Origin: Rhodocollybia butyracea | Lineage: Eukaryota; Basidiomycota; Agaricomycetes; Agaricales; Omphalotaceae | Direction of reading: 5' to 3' | Length of the DNA stretch: 64,000 nt | Assembly: GCA_015501585.1 (NCBI GenBank) | Contig: JADNRY010000041.1 | Coordinates: forward strand, 1 to 64,000 | Shown: in pieces, positions 47,609-60,454 of the stretch | How the letters are laid out: the number at the start of each line of letters is the position of its first letter | Numbering within the stretch: the stretch's first letter is position 1 | Notes under the pieces: generated by a model | The model's database searches: none | Told to the model about the DNA's origin: nothing | What the model saw: only the letters and a program-made list of their open reading frames with translations | Position numbers and translations under genes: made by a program

Positions 47609-49908
47609 ATGACGCTCACCCCCTCGATACTGGCTACAGCCTATAGGCTTGCCTGTTTTTTATTTTTGCGCGTTGTAAGTGCCTTGTATGCTACAAAAGT
47701 CATTGAACCCATCATATGTCCAGATCCCTTCTCCTATACTACAATCTGTTATTCCTGCTCTGTTATCCTTATATTTGCTTTCCGTCAGTCTGTCCTCAAA
47801 GCCAGCGCGGGGAAATGCCAATCCAGCTGCAGCAGTCATCTTCTCACTCAAAACTCCCTCCAGAGTTATTAAAATGACCAACATCGCCATAAACTCTCTC
47901 CTGTTCGTCTGCTTTCTTGACTTGAGCATCTCACCCTATTTCGACGATGCAGGCGACGTTGTATTCTCGAGAATCGGCGCACTATCTGACAGCAGTGCCA
48001 AAGTTCTTGTTCGTTACCCCAAATTGAACGAAACGATACATCTTGTTTGGAGAGAGTCCAGGCCGAATACAGCCTGGAGCAAAGGCCCGACTTTGGTTTT
48101 GGAAGAAGAGAACGATTGGGTAGACACTGTGACGCTTTCTGGCCTTTGGCCCAGCACCAACTACGAATGTGAGTGGTGAACCTACCTGCTTGTTTTCTAT
48201 TGCATTGACCGTAAATTGCTAGATGCACTAGCTGGTACCAACTCTTCTTTGCTTGCTTACCCCGCTTCTCCTCTCTCTTTCCGCACTTTTCCCGACCCCA
48301 ATCTCTCTAACGGAAACTCCCACTTCCGTTTTGTGGCTTCCTCCTGCATTCTACCAAACTTTCCTTACGCTCCTCTGCAAAGCCGCAGAATCAAAGGGTT
48401 TGACCTCCTTGCAGACTACCTTTTCCCTTCACAAAATGTTGTTAACGCAACTTATGGCCACAACACGACAGAAGCTCCTCAACCAGACCCCCAATCAAAA
48501 CATTCACTCCCAGCATCCTTCTTGCTCTTCTTAGGTGACTTCATCTATGCAGACATTCCTATTTATTTTGGGAATCATAGAGACAACTTTCGTCGGCTTT
48601 ATAGGCGCAACTATCAAAGTCCTAGCTTCAAGAAAATTTACGAGAGGCTTCGTACGTCCAGTCCTCTTTTTGGAAGCCCTTTTGTATCCTAAACTCTTTT
48701 CAGCGTTATTTCAAATCTACGATGACCATGAGTTTTTGAACAATTACGCAGGCGCTGGCAACGACTCTATACAACCTTATCCCGGTGCTTCGGATGCTTT
48801 CCAGATCTATAGCGGTCGCGCAAACCCGTCGCCGCCTTCATCCACAAAGTCGCTCGACCATGTCCCTGCATACTTTGACTTCCGCTATGGAGATGTCGCC
48901 TTTTTCGTTCTGGATACTAGGAGATACCGATCCTTCCCAACAGACTCCTCCGAGGAAAAAACAATGCTAGGAGAGGATCAACTAAGTCGATTGCTTACTT
49001 GGCTAGGCAAGGTACGTGCGATCACTGCACTTTTTGTTCACTTTTGCCTTATCCTTACTACAGGCCAACAACACCGCAACGTTCAAGTTTATCGTTTCAT
49101 CTGTCCCTCTTACCTCTCTATGGGGTCACGACGCACAGTATGATTCATGGGCCGGTTTCGTCAATGAGAAGAATACGCTTTTAAACGCTCTGCATACCGT
49201 TCCCAACGTGTTTGTGTTGAGTGGAGATCGACACGAGTTCGCTGCAATCCAATTTGCTGCCCCGGCTGAATCAACCTTTGCGGTCACTGAGTTTTCCACG
49301 AGGTACGTATAGTCTTGTTTGATCTATGGCCACTCACCGATCATCATTTGTATAGCCCATTAAGCATGTTCTATATCCCATTCTACCGTACGCTCAGTAT
49401 GCAAAGCTCCGAGACTATTACAAAAACACACACCAAGGAAGTCATTTACAACGCTTCTACGGACGCAACTGCTGCAGCCACTCCCGAGGACAAAGCTACC
49501 ATCAGTTCCGAAGGAGTTGCATCTGATACTGGTTCAGAAAGTGCGATGATCGAAGAGTCTGAGCCTGTAGTCTTCAAGACGGAGTTTATCACTGAAGAAG
49601 TACCAAAAGAGCAGGTGTTCAAATACATCCCAGACGGAAACTACAAATGGTCTTCGATAGAAATAGACACTAGAGACTCCCAGCGGCCTACCCTCAAACT
49701 AGAAGTAGTGATTGACGGGAAACCAAGCTATCAGTATGTTCCAGGCCCTTCAGTTGAAATCCATCTAATGATAACTCCACTTTCTAGCTATGAAGTCGTT
49801 GGTAAACCGGTGAATCTACAGCAATCCACCGCTCTGGGCGCTTTCGTCACTTCGAATATGAAAGATATACTTAAAAAAATCGGCATGCAACCTAGCAAGT
49901 GGTTTTAA
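47609..49908 (+). CDS. PhoD-like phosphatase with N-terminal membrane anchors
   Basis: Exon 1 (MTLTPSILATAYRLACFLFLRV) joins by a GT-AG intron to IPSPILQSVIPALLSLYLLS, giving hydrophobic segments near the N-terminus; another follows (NSLLFVCFLDLSISPYF). The catalytic domain shows RFVASSCILPNFPY, FLLFLGDFIYAD, IYDDHEFLNNYAG, SSVPLTSLWGHDAQYDSWAG and VFVLSGDRHEFAAIQF, the metal-ligand Asp/His pattern of PhoD-type alkaline phosphatases. A long acidic C-terminal extension follows. Phosphatase activity, probably on the lumenal or outer side of a membrane, is inferred from the family. Confidence 0.8.
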
Positions 49909-50183
49909 ATAACGTCTGGTTTCCTTTAAATTATTAGTACTGTGTTGGGGGCGCAATTGTACGATTACTTTTAATGGGCTGTATCGCCATGTAAGTAGTA
50001 ATGTACGCAGATTGTTGTAACCATGTAGAAGAGATTCGTGCCTGTTATATTTGGGACTCGCGCAAAGTCATATTATTCATCAGTGCGTTGCTGCAGTACT
50101 CGTCTCGACTTGGATCGGTGCAGACAAAAAAAAAATCAACACAAACACCCCCAACATGAGGAGAGGATTGGATAAAACAATTT
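49909..50183. other. intergenic between convergent genes
   Basis: 275 bp between the PhoD-like stop and the end of the F-box gene. It holds AT-rich 3' UTR-like DNA and an A-rich tract near 50129. No element recognised. Confidence 0.45.
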
Positions 50184-51460
50184 TCAAAATTCAAAAAAGT
50201 GTGTATCACGGTCAATCTCGATTATTCCAAGCCCATTCGAAAGAGGTAACAACTTGGGAATGCGGTCCAAAATGGTTCTGTCAGGTTTTCCCCCTGAAGC
50301 AAACATGGTAGATTCAGAAGAAATTGTGTACCTGGCATCCCGCGTTCGAACGGTACATCTGAAGCAAATACGCATTAGCCCATTCAGATCACCGTGTCTC
50401 TGTGACATCGCCGTATCCAGCACAGACCAGGCCGCAACATCAGAGTCTAGCAGTGGTCTCTTGCCTAGTCCCAGGTCTGGTTTGGCATCGATGTCAATAA
50501 AAATCTCGCGTACACAACGGGGGAGATTTGAAATGTAGCGTGCAAACTGGGGGACAACAAATGGGGATTGTGAGCAGCTGAATGTAAGCTGAGGGGCTCT
50601 GAACCCTTGCATACAGCGAAACATAGCTAGAGGTCAATTATGAGTATTGTCTAGTGATGGAGGTCGCAGACCGCACCTGAGGCAGCTTTAGATAGCTCAG
50701 TCATCAAAGAGCTTGGTCGCCACCTTATGTCCACAACGGCTTTGACATGAAGCCCAAGGCCTCTCCACAATACACTTCGATCTTGGGGCCCATACCGCTC
50801 TGACCAATCAAACTCCACGTAAAGGGTGTGGAGGGCTGGCGGACATGCCACCTCAATCCCCAAACCGATACTGTGAAAGGCACGTCCTGCCAATGGTAAT
50901 GTCAAGGATAGCGTTTCTAGTGAGCCCGGAAGGATTAAAGCTGACTCCATATGGTCCATATTAGACCCATTACAACCGGATAGTGAGAGTAGTTTGAGGG
51001 TGGTAAGAGATATCAGCAGATCCTGAAGCCCCTCAAAGACATTATACGGCAGGTAAATCCAAAGTTCTCGCAACTTATTACCGAGACATGTCTTCATAAC
51101 TTCTAGATGTGGGGTTTGAGCACTTTCAATCGCAATATCGGTGAGGGATGGCAAGTGCTCCAGAATAAAAACACTCGATTGCAAGTCCTCGGCTACTGCG
51201 AGCTCCAAGCTCATATCAAGGCTTCTGACAAAGCCTGATATGGATTTCGATTTTGGATCGCTCAGAAGAGAACGAAATCGTTCTATCCGCTTCTTGGGTG
51301 CCAAACGGAGCTTTCGAAAGATACAGGCTCGTGAGATGACCGAAAGATCCCTACACACCAGAGAGATATTATAAAGCGAGGAAAGATCATTGGCGAGATT
51401 GTCAATGATCATAACAAGAATTTCGTTGGGGAGCCGTGGATCTTCTGAGTTGTTGTTCAT
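50184..51460 (-). CDS. F-box protein
   Basis: Two exons (51460-50677, 50626-50184) give 408 aa. The N-terminal F-box is short: EDPRLPNEILVMIIDNLAND with a following CRDLSVISRACIFRKLRL. The rest is leucine-rich with repeating LxxL strands (LTTLKLLSLSGCNGSNMDH, LPGSLETLSLTLP) resembling irregular LRR repeats. Such proteins serve as SCF ubiquitin-ligase adaptors; Agaricomycetes carry large, fast-changing families of them. Substrate unknown. Confidence 0.7.
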
Positions 51461-52422
51461 CTCGAGAGATTTCGCAGTGCTCGACCTGTTCCACAGTTAC
51501 ATACAAAAGTTTAATTAAATAAAATGAATTACTTACCAATGTTGGTTGAGAGTTGAGGTCGATGAGCGTTTAGAGTTTAGCGCTTTGACCGCCCGTTTTA
51601 GAACTAATATCTATGTTGGCATGTCATCTCGTATTTGGATCGGTAACTTAGGCTTTACCTCGTTGTTATCTCCTCAAGTGCTGGCTTCCGATTGCAAGGT
51701 ATCTGGGTGGGACTCGCTCAGGATCTTTTCTAGTCGTTTCCAGCCGTTTCCAGTTGTATAAAGTAGCCTTCGGACCGTGCAGCGCGCGAGTTTTTGCGTG
51801 CAGTTGTTGCGAGACTATGTAGATCTTTTCTGTATATGTAGTGCACACTACTGAATTCACCAATTTGGCCACCGCAAAGGCATTAGGTTATCGCCACCTT
51901 TTCCGCCTAGATTCAAAAGTCTATCAGATGTTTTGCAGCTTGATGAAAACCTCTCTTACGACGACTCGGATATACCGGCGGACGATGATAGCCTAGCATA
52001 TTCTTTGGTGGTATCGAGAGGATCGTGCATAGTGTTCGAGTGGTCGATAAGGTCTGCGTCGAGAGGCAAGGTAACTCAGGGCATGTAGGTTCATCTAAGG
52101 AGAAGCCTCTTTTTAGGAGCTTCAAGTGGAATTTGAAGAAACTGTCATAGTCTATAATCAAATTCAACTGAGTACGTATATAGGTCATATTAGTTGAGTA
52201 ATGGTAGGTATGGTAGGTATAGTAGCTGTGATAGTCGTTGTAATCATAAATCTAATGCTACAGATAAACCCGAATTTCTGCGAGGAGATCCTTTTGTAAT
52301 ATGTACAAGAGTCGTCTAGTAGGTCCATATCTGGAGCCTTACAACCTCCCCAGAAGATGCCTCAGTGTTCACCATGGATGGTTCAAGTGGCACGTATGGA
52401 ATCAAGGTGACATGTTTTACCA
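51461..52422. other. intergenic, no gene seen
   Basis: 962 bp without a supportable gene. Minus-strand frames of 60-90 codons occur but have no motif or splice partner. Part of it serves as promoter for the F-box gene and 3' UTR of the transporter. Confidence 0.45.
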
Positions 52423-54624
52423 TTACTGTCCCTTTTCCGGGTCCTTATCTTTCGCCTCCACTACCATCGCATCAGCCTTGGCCACAGCTGGAGGTGCTGG
52501 AGGTGCAGTCTTTACAATCTTGATGTTCTTAATGAACATTGCCGTGATCAACGCAAGTCCTGCAACAGGCACGCCGATAACAAACACTATACGCAAGGAA
52601 TGTGTGTACGCTTGCACAACACCAGGAATCATCGAGGCAGGGAGTTCGGTGTAGATAGCGGTTGGCGACTCCTTCACGATCGTCGCAGGAGCTTCTGGTG
52701 CATAGATGAGAAGATACTTGGAGAGCTCCGAAGCGAAAACGGGCTCAGCGACGCCCAGTCCAAGGGTACCACCAAGGAACTGGCCGAAGGAGGCCATACT
52801 CGTCGCTTGCCCGAGAAGTTTCGGTGCGTCTTTGAACTCGACTCTGCAGAGGGGATTAGATTTTGGCAGAAGACGAGGGAAAAAAAAACATACTGCATTG
52901 CCAAGATTGAATTTTGCATACCCATACCGGTGCCAACACCAGCCAGAATTTGAAAGCCGATGAGGCTAGCAGATGATGTTGATGTGGTGACCGTGTAAAG
53001 AAGTCCGGAACCGACAGCAAGGAAAACGGGAGAGCAGACTAGGAATGGCCAGCTGGGTTTCTCATGAGTAAATGGATGGTGAGATAGGTATCAAGGAACA
53101 TACTAGTATCCAAACTTGCCGACGAGTTGGCCGGAGGAGATGACGCTGAGTACAACGCTGAGCATAAACGGAAGGAGGTCAATGCCCGAGTCAGTGGCCG
53201 TTCTGTGTCTCACGGCCTGGTAAAATATAGGAATATACTGTGAACACCGTGTTAAAGGAATCTCCCCGTATAATTGAAGAAAGACTTACATATGAGAACA
53301 GCAAGAGAGAGAAGCGAGTAAGGAAGCTGTATGCAATAATGGCGTATCTAAACAAACCAGTTCAGTGGAAGCACAATGTTTGGTAAACAAGCCAAAGGTT
53401 ACATTGAACGAGACTTAAAAATTTGCGTTGGAACCATGGCCTTGTCGCCATAGTAGATCTCCCATATGATGAACACTATGGCGCAAACTCCCGAAAATAC
53501 AAAAGTCTGGAATAAGAAACGGTCAGATCTTCCTAGCCGGCTATCAATGATGGACTGACGATGATGACAGCCTTATCATTCCATGGCTTGGTATTTCCGC
53601 CCCACTGAAGAGCAAGTACTACGCAAGTTACGGCGGCGGCAACCAAGACAGCACCGATATAATCAACTTGAAGGACTTGGTGAAATATGTCGTTAAACGA
53701 TCGTTTCGTAGGGTCAGATCCCAACGGAGGCGAAGCTTTCAAGAGGAAAGTTACGGCGAGTACAGATACACCTCCAATAGGAAGATTAATGAAGAAACAC
53801 CACCGCCATGTAACCTGGAATGCGGGTCAGTAAAAAAGAACAGTCAAAATGAGCCAAATGCCCTACGTGGTCAGTGAATGCTCCACCAATAAGAGGCCCG
53901 ATGACAGATGAGAGACCGAAGACAGCACCAAACATGCCGAACAGCCGTGGTCGGTCCTCGAGTCTGGTAGCTTGAGATATTACTTGAATCATAGCAACAA
54001 CTGTACGAAGTTAATTAAATGGGTAAACAAAAAAAAAATCAAACATACATATTCCCGCTGCTCCGACGCCGGAAACTGCTCGACCAGCTATTAACTGGTC
54101 GACGTTCTGTGCTACTCCGCACACCAAGGACCCAGTCTCGAAGATAGTGATGGCAGAGATCAAGATCCACTTGGCAGGAAAGATCCGTAGGAGCTGACCA
54201 TAGAATAACAAGAACACAGTTTGTGTTAGAACGAAAGAGGAAGCGACCCATCCTTGTAGCGAGAAGGAGTTGAAATCGGAAGCTATACGAGGAAGGGCAG
54301 TTGCTGATAAAAAAAAAAGCAAGGGTTAGTTTAAGCCATAGCAAGCTTAATTTACATGTACTTATACATACATAAAATAGTTTGGTCCAGTGCAATCAAC
54401 AGAAGGGACAACAACCTGTTTAAAAAGATTAATTTCTGACAAGTCGAAATTGAGAAGAAATCGACTAACATTGCTACAAAGATGACTGCGAGTTTCTTAC
54501 CCGTCACCACAGTGTTTTCTGGTTGGGGCACTGGTGTCTTTGTATCATCATCGATAGTTCGAGAGTGAACAGAGGCCAAGGTTTGATCAAAGGATTCGCG
54601 GGGAGTTGCAGTCTTTGCAGACAT
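52423..54624 (-). CDS. MFS drug/H+ antiporter (DHA14 type)
   Basis: Many short exons from MSAKTATPRESF (54624). The 14-TM drug-H+ antiporter pattern is clear: LDQTIL then ATALPRIASDFNSFSLQGWV, LLRIFPAKWILISAITIFE, AGRAVSGVGAAGI (motif C-like), RLFGMFGAVFGLSSVIGPLIGGAF and the C-terminal helix LRIVFVIGVPVAGLALITAM. Family members export toxic small molecules from the cell. No secondary-metabolite genes are nearby, so a general defence or efflux role is more likely. Total length roughly 560 aa. Confidence 0.82.
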
Positions 54625-55320
54625 GACAGAAGAAAGCGAACGAGGGGGGCGGATAAACAAGTGAACAAGCAACTAAGGCCATTATATGTACTGCACGGCA
54701 AGAGATGAACGCGTCGATTGGCAATTTGACTCAGGTTTTTGCGAGCCGGTAAGCAAGTTTTAGTAAATTGGGTAATTAGCCGTGGAAATTTGTCAGTGAT
54801 TTAATCCGAGTTTATCCAAAGTACCGTGCCGTTTCCGCCTCCTAATTGAATTGGAAACTTGCGAGGTACTCGCTGGTACTTGCAGTTGCGTGCAGCCTCA
54901 ATAAATAAAACACCCGACGCTTGACAATCCGATTGATATACCAAGGGTACCACACAATCGCTACAGGACGTCGTCGGGACCTCTCGGAACTTAGAAATGA
55001 AATGAATCTCGATTCTCCGGTAACTCCTCCGATGCAACTTTGAGTAGCTTTGAGTTTCCTTGAGGCATTTACAAGTACGATGCATGGAAGTGGATGGACT
55101 ATCCAGAAAGTCAGTCAGCTGGCTTGTTTATGTGTCGCAGTACAGAAACAAAATGAGGTATAGCATAAAAAAGATGCTGTACCTTTCGGCTAGTTCACCA
55201 TGGCGGATTGACTCTACTTGACTCGGACTAGGGATCAAATTTTAGTATCCAAGTACAATGGAGATTACTATCCAGGAAGTACACTCATTTTCAAGACTAG
55301 AACTGCGACACCAAGTTATA
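54625..55320. other. intergenic, no gene seen
   Basis: 696 bp upstream of the transporter and behind the F-box gene. AT-rich, no ORF worth reporting and no repeat recognised. Confidence 0.45.
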
Positions 55321-56904
55321 TTATACTCCAATGATATCTGCTAAACCATTATTGAACCATGCACGTTTGGATGCGCTGTCCAAACCCATCAATTTCCTAA
55401 CTCTGTGCCCATACACTGAAACCTCAGGCATCATGTGCAAATTTCCAGTGAACTCGATTTCATTCAGATATGCCACCCCGCACTCATCCAAACTTGTATC
55501 ATCATCGTTCAACTGCGCCGTTCTCATTCTCCGAGATTCGAGTACATCAAGCAATCCTTCAAAAAATCGCGGCGGCTGGAGCTACTCGGAGATACAACCC
55601 AAACTGTTCCAAACAGGGAAGTAAAACTGGGTGTACTTGATGCGTTTCATGTTTAGACCCAGGAGCCTTCAGTCTACGAATGATGGCGCTATCCGGATCG
55701 CGGAGCACGCTCAAATACCCAACCCAGCTAAGACACTTGCCAAATTCCAAAGCTTTCAGCGCTGGCATCAACGTGAACAGTTCTACAAGCCGATCAGGAT
55801 CGCTAATCTCCACATGCGATATCGCAAACTTCTCCAAACGACAGCTCGATCGTCCGAGGAAAGCTATTAAATCCCTGACGATTTGCTCATGGGTGGCTTT
55901 TTCAGTGAATTGGTCTCCATTGAGACTGAGCGAGACGAGCGAAGGAGTAAAACCAAGCCAACTGGTGAGAAGAGGCTGGTTAACGGCTGCACAGAGACTG
56001 AGAGACTGGAGGTGCATGGCGTCGATCAACGCGATACGATTGGATGAAGTGTAAATTTGACCATACTGGGCTCCCGTGGTGGATGCCGGGATTACTAGAG
56101 AAGGTAGGGTTTTTGCACTACACCGAGCTGCTCAATTTTGGGACAAAGCTCGAGAAACGTGTACAGGACAGGCAGAGAGGCGCTCCCAGAAATATTCCGT
56201 ATCTGTGATTTTCGGTGTGAATCATTCACTTGCGGTACTGGCAGCTGTAGTATCATGTCTATCACATGCAAATTACGAAGAGTAGGCGAATAAACGAGCG
56301 ACAAAAGTGGGTAAAAGTTGTCGCTTTCGAGTGAGAGGGATTCGAGAAATAGTGGGTGTTGCCCATTGACGTGTTTTGGTAAAAATCCGAATCCGATATA
56401 GTCAGAAACTTGGCCGGCTCTCGTAATATGAGCAGACTTCCATCGGGCTGAAGCAGCGAACAACAGATCCGCAGCTGAGGCTTTGGGGTTGTAGATGCGG
56501 ATGTGAAGAGGCCCGTTTTTAGAGTAGGATAAGGCGAGTCTCGTGTAATCTTCTAGCTTGGCATAAAACGCTGGCGATGTGATGCGACCCGACATTGATT
56601 CATTCGGGGGAATGTAATGGAAAGCCCAGAGCTGAGGTACGGAGATGCAGATATTGCGGAAGCGGGAACACGTCCATGTGAGAGTCAAGACTTTGAACTG
56701 GCGGCTGTATGGGGAATCAATGGGCCAAGGAGAGGAAAGAATGAATTCCAAGAAAATAACGCTTAAGATTTCATCAGGCAGCTCAAGAATTCGAATTGGG
56801 GAGAAAAGCAGGTAATGAAGTAGTGGTTCTGAGACAGTAAGAGTATTGAGCGATTCGACGATTTTGTCTTGTATCGCTGATGGTAGCGAGACCAGTCGAT
56901 TCAT
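55321..56904 (-). pseudogene. F-box protein, frame broken near the C-terminus
   Basis: Exon 1 (56904-56124) starts MNRLVSLPSAIQDKIVE. Its F-box-like segment IRILELPDEILSVIFLEFIL is followed by LTLTWTCSRFRNICISVPQLW. An intron 56123-56071 joins to AQYGQIYTSSNRIALIDAMH and LRR-like strands. Near 55561-55566 the frame stops (...APAAAIF, TGA) at a T6 run; the sequence continues plausibly in another frame as EGLLDVLESRR and ends at 55321. A one-base length change in this homopolymer would explain the break. This could be a young pseudogene or a sequencing error. Confidence 0.55.
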
Positions 56905-57306
56905 CGCGAATACTGTGTACTTAGTAATGATACCTGAGCTGGTTCTGTTGATTACAAATAGTAATACATGTGAAGTCATCACACTGGCCGGACCAATTGA
57001 TACCAAACAAACATTCAGAAGCAGTAATGTGTTTACATCAAGGAAGCTGCCAATTCGTTGAGCATATCTAAAAGTGTCGAGTAAACTCTCTTGTATTGAT
57101 TTTACATTGTCCCAGTGATATATGGGTTAGGAACTTCGGATTTCAGAATTAGCATGAATGTACTTTTGTCCGAAAATAGAAAGATAAAACTCGCTTTGAC
57201 TTTTATATGATATAGTGCGCATTATTTATATAGCAACCGGTTTGGCAAGTTTTTTATACTCAAGTAGTTATCTACAATTGATTATAAAAATCCACTAGAT
57301 ATTATA
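56905..57306. other. intergenic, no gene seen
   Basis: 402 bp between the F-box start and the SDA1 end, AT-rich. An upstream in-frame extension of the F-box ORF (to 57006) exists but looks like 5' UTR. Confidence 0.45.
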
Positions 57307-60267
57307 CTACTTCCTCCCCTTCTTCCCCTTATCGATATGGGCGCGCAACTTTCGTTGTTTCTCCCTCAGGCTCGCCTTCTTCTTCCCCTTCACAGACCCA
57401 CTGCTCAAAATCATCATGATCGGTTTATTTCTAGCCTTCTCCTTGTTCGTCGAGCTACTGGGCGCGTCCTTTGTTTTCTTTCCCTTCCTAGACCCATATT
57501 TCTCTCGGCCCTCCCTTCCTTTTTGTATGGACGCCATACGATCAGCGTAATCCGCTTTAGCCTTTTTACGCGGTCCAAGGATGTCATTTTCTGAAATGAA
57601 AGCAGCTGAAGGATCCTCGGAAGGGTTTTTGAGCTCGAGATAGTCTTTGTTCAGCTTCCAGAGCAGCTAGTTTACGTTTTGCGCGGTTACCACCACCTTC
57701 TTCAACAGATTTCTGTGCAGCTTGGACTCGAAGGTCGGAGAGTAATTTAAAGTCTGCGGGAGTAAGGATCTACAAAATTCAGCCCGAGTTTAAACCATAT
57801 ATATATATATCGCGTACCTTGGTCGTAGCCAGAGTTGAGATGGCTTGTGCAGTGGCTTCTTTCTCCGGCTCTCCGTCGACGTCCATCTTATCGTCCTCAT
57901 CGTCGCTAAATCCGTACTCGTGCTCGTCCACCTCATCTGCAGATCCCCTTCGATCTCTTCGCCGTTTTTGAGTGCTTCCTCTTTCACTCTCCGCTTCTCC
58001 AACCTTTCTTTCTTTCCCCTCCTCCTTTCCTGCCGTTCTGTTTCTCTACTCTTGTTCTTGTCTTTCTCCTTCTTTTCACCGTTTTCATCTTCGCTGTCAC
58101 TGATTTCAATGTCTCCATCGCTATCACTGGATACGTTTTGCCACCCGTCCTCTGAATCAGAGTCAGATTCAGAATCGGACTCTACATCCCAACCCTCCCA
58201 ACCGGCGTCGTCTTCCTGATCCGATTCTGCACTGCCTTCTTCTGCTTCACGAAGTTGCTTGAAGTGGCTCTCCAAAAGCTATTTGTATGGTGAGAGAATG
58301 CAAGGGTATACAATCGAATATAGACCCACCAAAAGACCTTCGATATCAACAGCGGCACCAGCAGAATGACCGAAAGGAAGGTTGCGAGCTGCAGAGGTTT
58401 TCATGTTGATGGTAGCTTCTTTACCCTGTTGAAAAAAAAATAAGCTGTTGCACGTTGTACAGGGAAAGTAAACGAACCCGTTCTCTCTTCTTCAAAAACT
58501 CGGGATGAGTTTCACGATAGAGATGTAGCAACCCTCGAGAAGCCGCGATAACGGTTTTGTCTTTGCTTTTTCGATACTCGATCAAATCATTCAACAAAGG
58601 GCGTAGATCGACATCCTTGTCGCTCAACTTCTTTCCGTCAAGTCCGTCCTCCACCATATTGATAATGTCGGCCTTTTCTTTCTCCCGTGCAACCTGCTCA
58701 GCCTCTGAAGCACCTACATCTCCTGAGTCCACATCTTGTTGCTTTCCTTCTTTCGACTTTTTCGCCGGCTCGTCATCATCATCATCTCTAGGTCCCATAA
58801 CTAGCGGCTGCCGTCTACAAATCTCCGTGATAGCGTTGATCCCAGCCGCGGTAACCTCACTTCCTACTCCTGGATGGACAAACTCGTTCGCAAGCTTTAC
58901 AACCACCGGTTTGAGCGTCTGCGGAGGTATCAACGAATGCACTGACTGAGCCAGAGCAACAAGAATGGATGGGACCCTCAGCTGCTTCGGTGCGAGCCAT
59001 TTCTGGACGTAAGAATAGAAAGGCATAACGAAGAGCGTATGTGCCGATATGACACGGGCGAGGAGCTGCATAATAAGGATTTTGTGGTCAAGGGTAAAAC
59101 GCTTGTCGTAGCGGTCTAGAATAGTAAACAGTTTTTCGGCAAAAGTTTGGGGATCATTAAGGAGTTGAAGGGCGGGAAAATTTGCGTTAGACTTTTCGGT
59201 TTTCCCGTGTTTCTTTTTCTTTGCGGTGTTGAGCTTCTTCTGAAGCTTCTTGTCTCCACTACGAGTTTTTTTGTTGATTTCACGGCGGTGGTGAAGCGAT
59301 CGAACGTCAACATCCTGATTAAGTACATTAAAAAAAGTTGAAGAGCAGGGAAACATACGAACCTCTTCATCTTCTTCGTCGCTATCTTCTCTCCTATCGT
59401 CGTCTCCGAGGAAGAAATGCATTGAAGCACTCTGGACTTTGAGAACCGGGTGCAAGCAGCCTATAGCAACGATAGACACAGGCTTCACATCATTCCTACA
59501 AAATTGAATGGGTATACCATTGAAAAGTACCAAGTTATACTCACCAGATCCCCTTCCTCCAAAGCTCCTTTGTTAATATCACAGCCCACATAGCGTCTTC
59601 TCCTCTTCCTGCCGTTTTATCCGTCGTACCAAAATGCACTCCGTTGTTCACTTCTTTCTGTTTTCCCTTGTTTCCGAAATTCGAAATATCCGCCAAACCG
59701 TTTTCAACCATACCAAAAAGCATTGCTTGAATCGCGCGGTTCAACTTGTGATTCTTGGCGCGTATATTGGCTGTGCGAATATCAGAAAGAATCGTTTTGC
59801 GAATATTGGCACGTAGCGAAGATGAAGTTGTTCGAGGAAGAAGAGGGAATAAAGTCCGTAGGAGCCTTCAGAGGCACAGACTTAGCAAAAAGTAGTTAGT
59901 CGGATACACAAATAGCTCACTCGATGGACGTGATGACATTCTTGTTCCTCAGCAAGACCATAGTCGAGATCAGTGCTTTTCGCGTATCTGGAGAGAGCAG
60001 GCCATAGCTTTCGATTAAAATAGTGGAAATATGGGAAGGAAACTCGGCGGTTTCTTTTGGGTAACATGTCGAAACCTGGGCAATAAAAGCGACCAGTTCA
60101 CGGAAGTGCTGAGCGTGCTCGTCCGGATTGAGATGAAAAATCAGTCGTATACTGTTATAATGGTTCCACTGCTGGAGAAATTCATCTTTATATGAGGGAG
60201 GGTCCCGTTTTATAAGATTTTGTAACTGCGGCAAATTGGAAGTAAGAAGCACTGAACGGCCTCCCAT
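57307..60267 (-). pseudogene. SDA1: SDA1 ribosome-biogenesis protein, frame broken twice
   Basis: Sda1 is needed for 60S subunit maturation and G1 progression. It starts MGGRSVLLTSNLPQLQNLIK and continues QQWNHYNSIRLIF, YGLLSPDTRKALISTMVLL, ELLRTLFPLLPRTTSSSL, LNRAIQAMLFGMVE, KLFTILDRYDKRFTLDHKIL and ANEFVHPGVGSEVTAAGIN, all intact. In the acidic C-terminal third the frame breaks near 57945-57948 (a GGGG run) and again near 57646-57648 (an AAA run). Between the breaks the expected ISTLATTK|ILTPADFKLL motif lies in one frame; after the second break KNPSEDPSAAFISENDILG and the basic end KASLREKQRKLRAHIDKGK lie in another. Since SDA1 is essential, an assembly error at homopolymers is as likely as true decay. 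Confidence 0.7.
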
Positions 60268-60372
60268 GCTGGTGAATGGATAAGAAACAAGATCAAGAAA
60301 CTTATTTCAACTTTCTTCTTTGGTCTATCTTTTATAATGTCATGTGTAAAAAATGCGAATTATAAGTGTAAG

Positions 60373-60454
60373 TCCTTCTTAGCTCAGCTGGTAGAGCGCG
60401 TCACTAGTATAGCTCACTATGACGAGGTCAGTCGTTCAAGTCGGCTAGAAGGAA
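60373..60454 (+). tRNA. tRNA-Thr (AGU) with 9-nt intron
   Basis: Acceptor TCCTTCT (60373-60379) pairs fully with AGAAGGA (60447-60453). The D-arm is GCTCAGCTGGTAGAGC. The anticodon stem CGTCA/TGACG encloses CTAGTA, giving anticodon AGT, followed by intron TAGCTCACT right after position 37. The T-arm AGTCG/CGGCT surrounds TTCAAGT. A T-rich run downstream (TTCTTTCTTTTTTTCC) would end Pol III transcription. Confidence 0.87.

Noticed and set aside
52423..57006. Secondary-metabolite gene cluster around the MFS transporter
   Set aside because: Neighbours are F-box genes; no synthase, P450 or tailoring enzyme is present.
57645..57948. Programmed ribosomal frameshifting in SDA1
   Set aside because: Two breaks in different directions at plain homopolymers without a slippery site plus structure; indel or decay is simpler.
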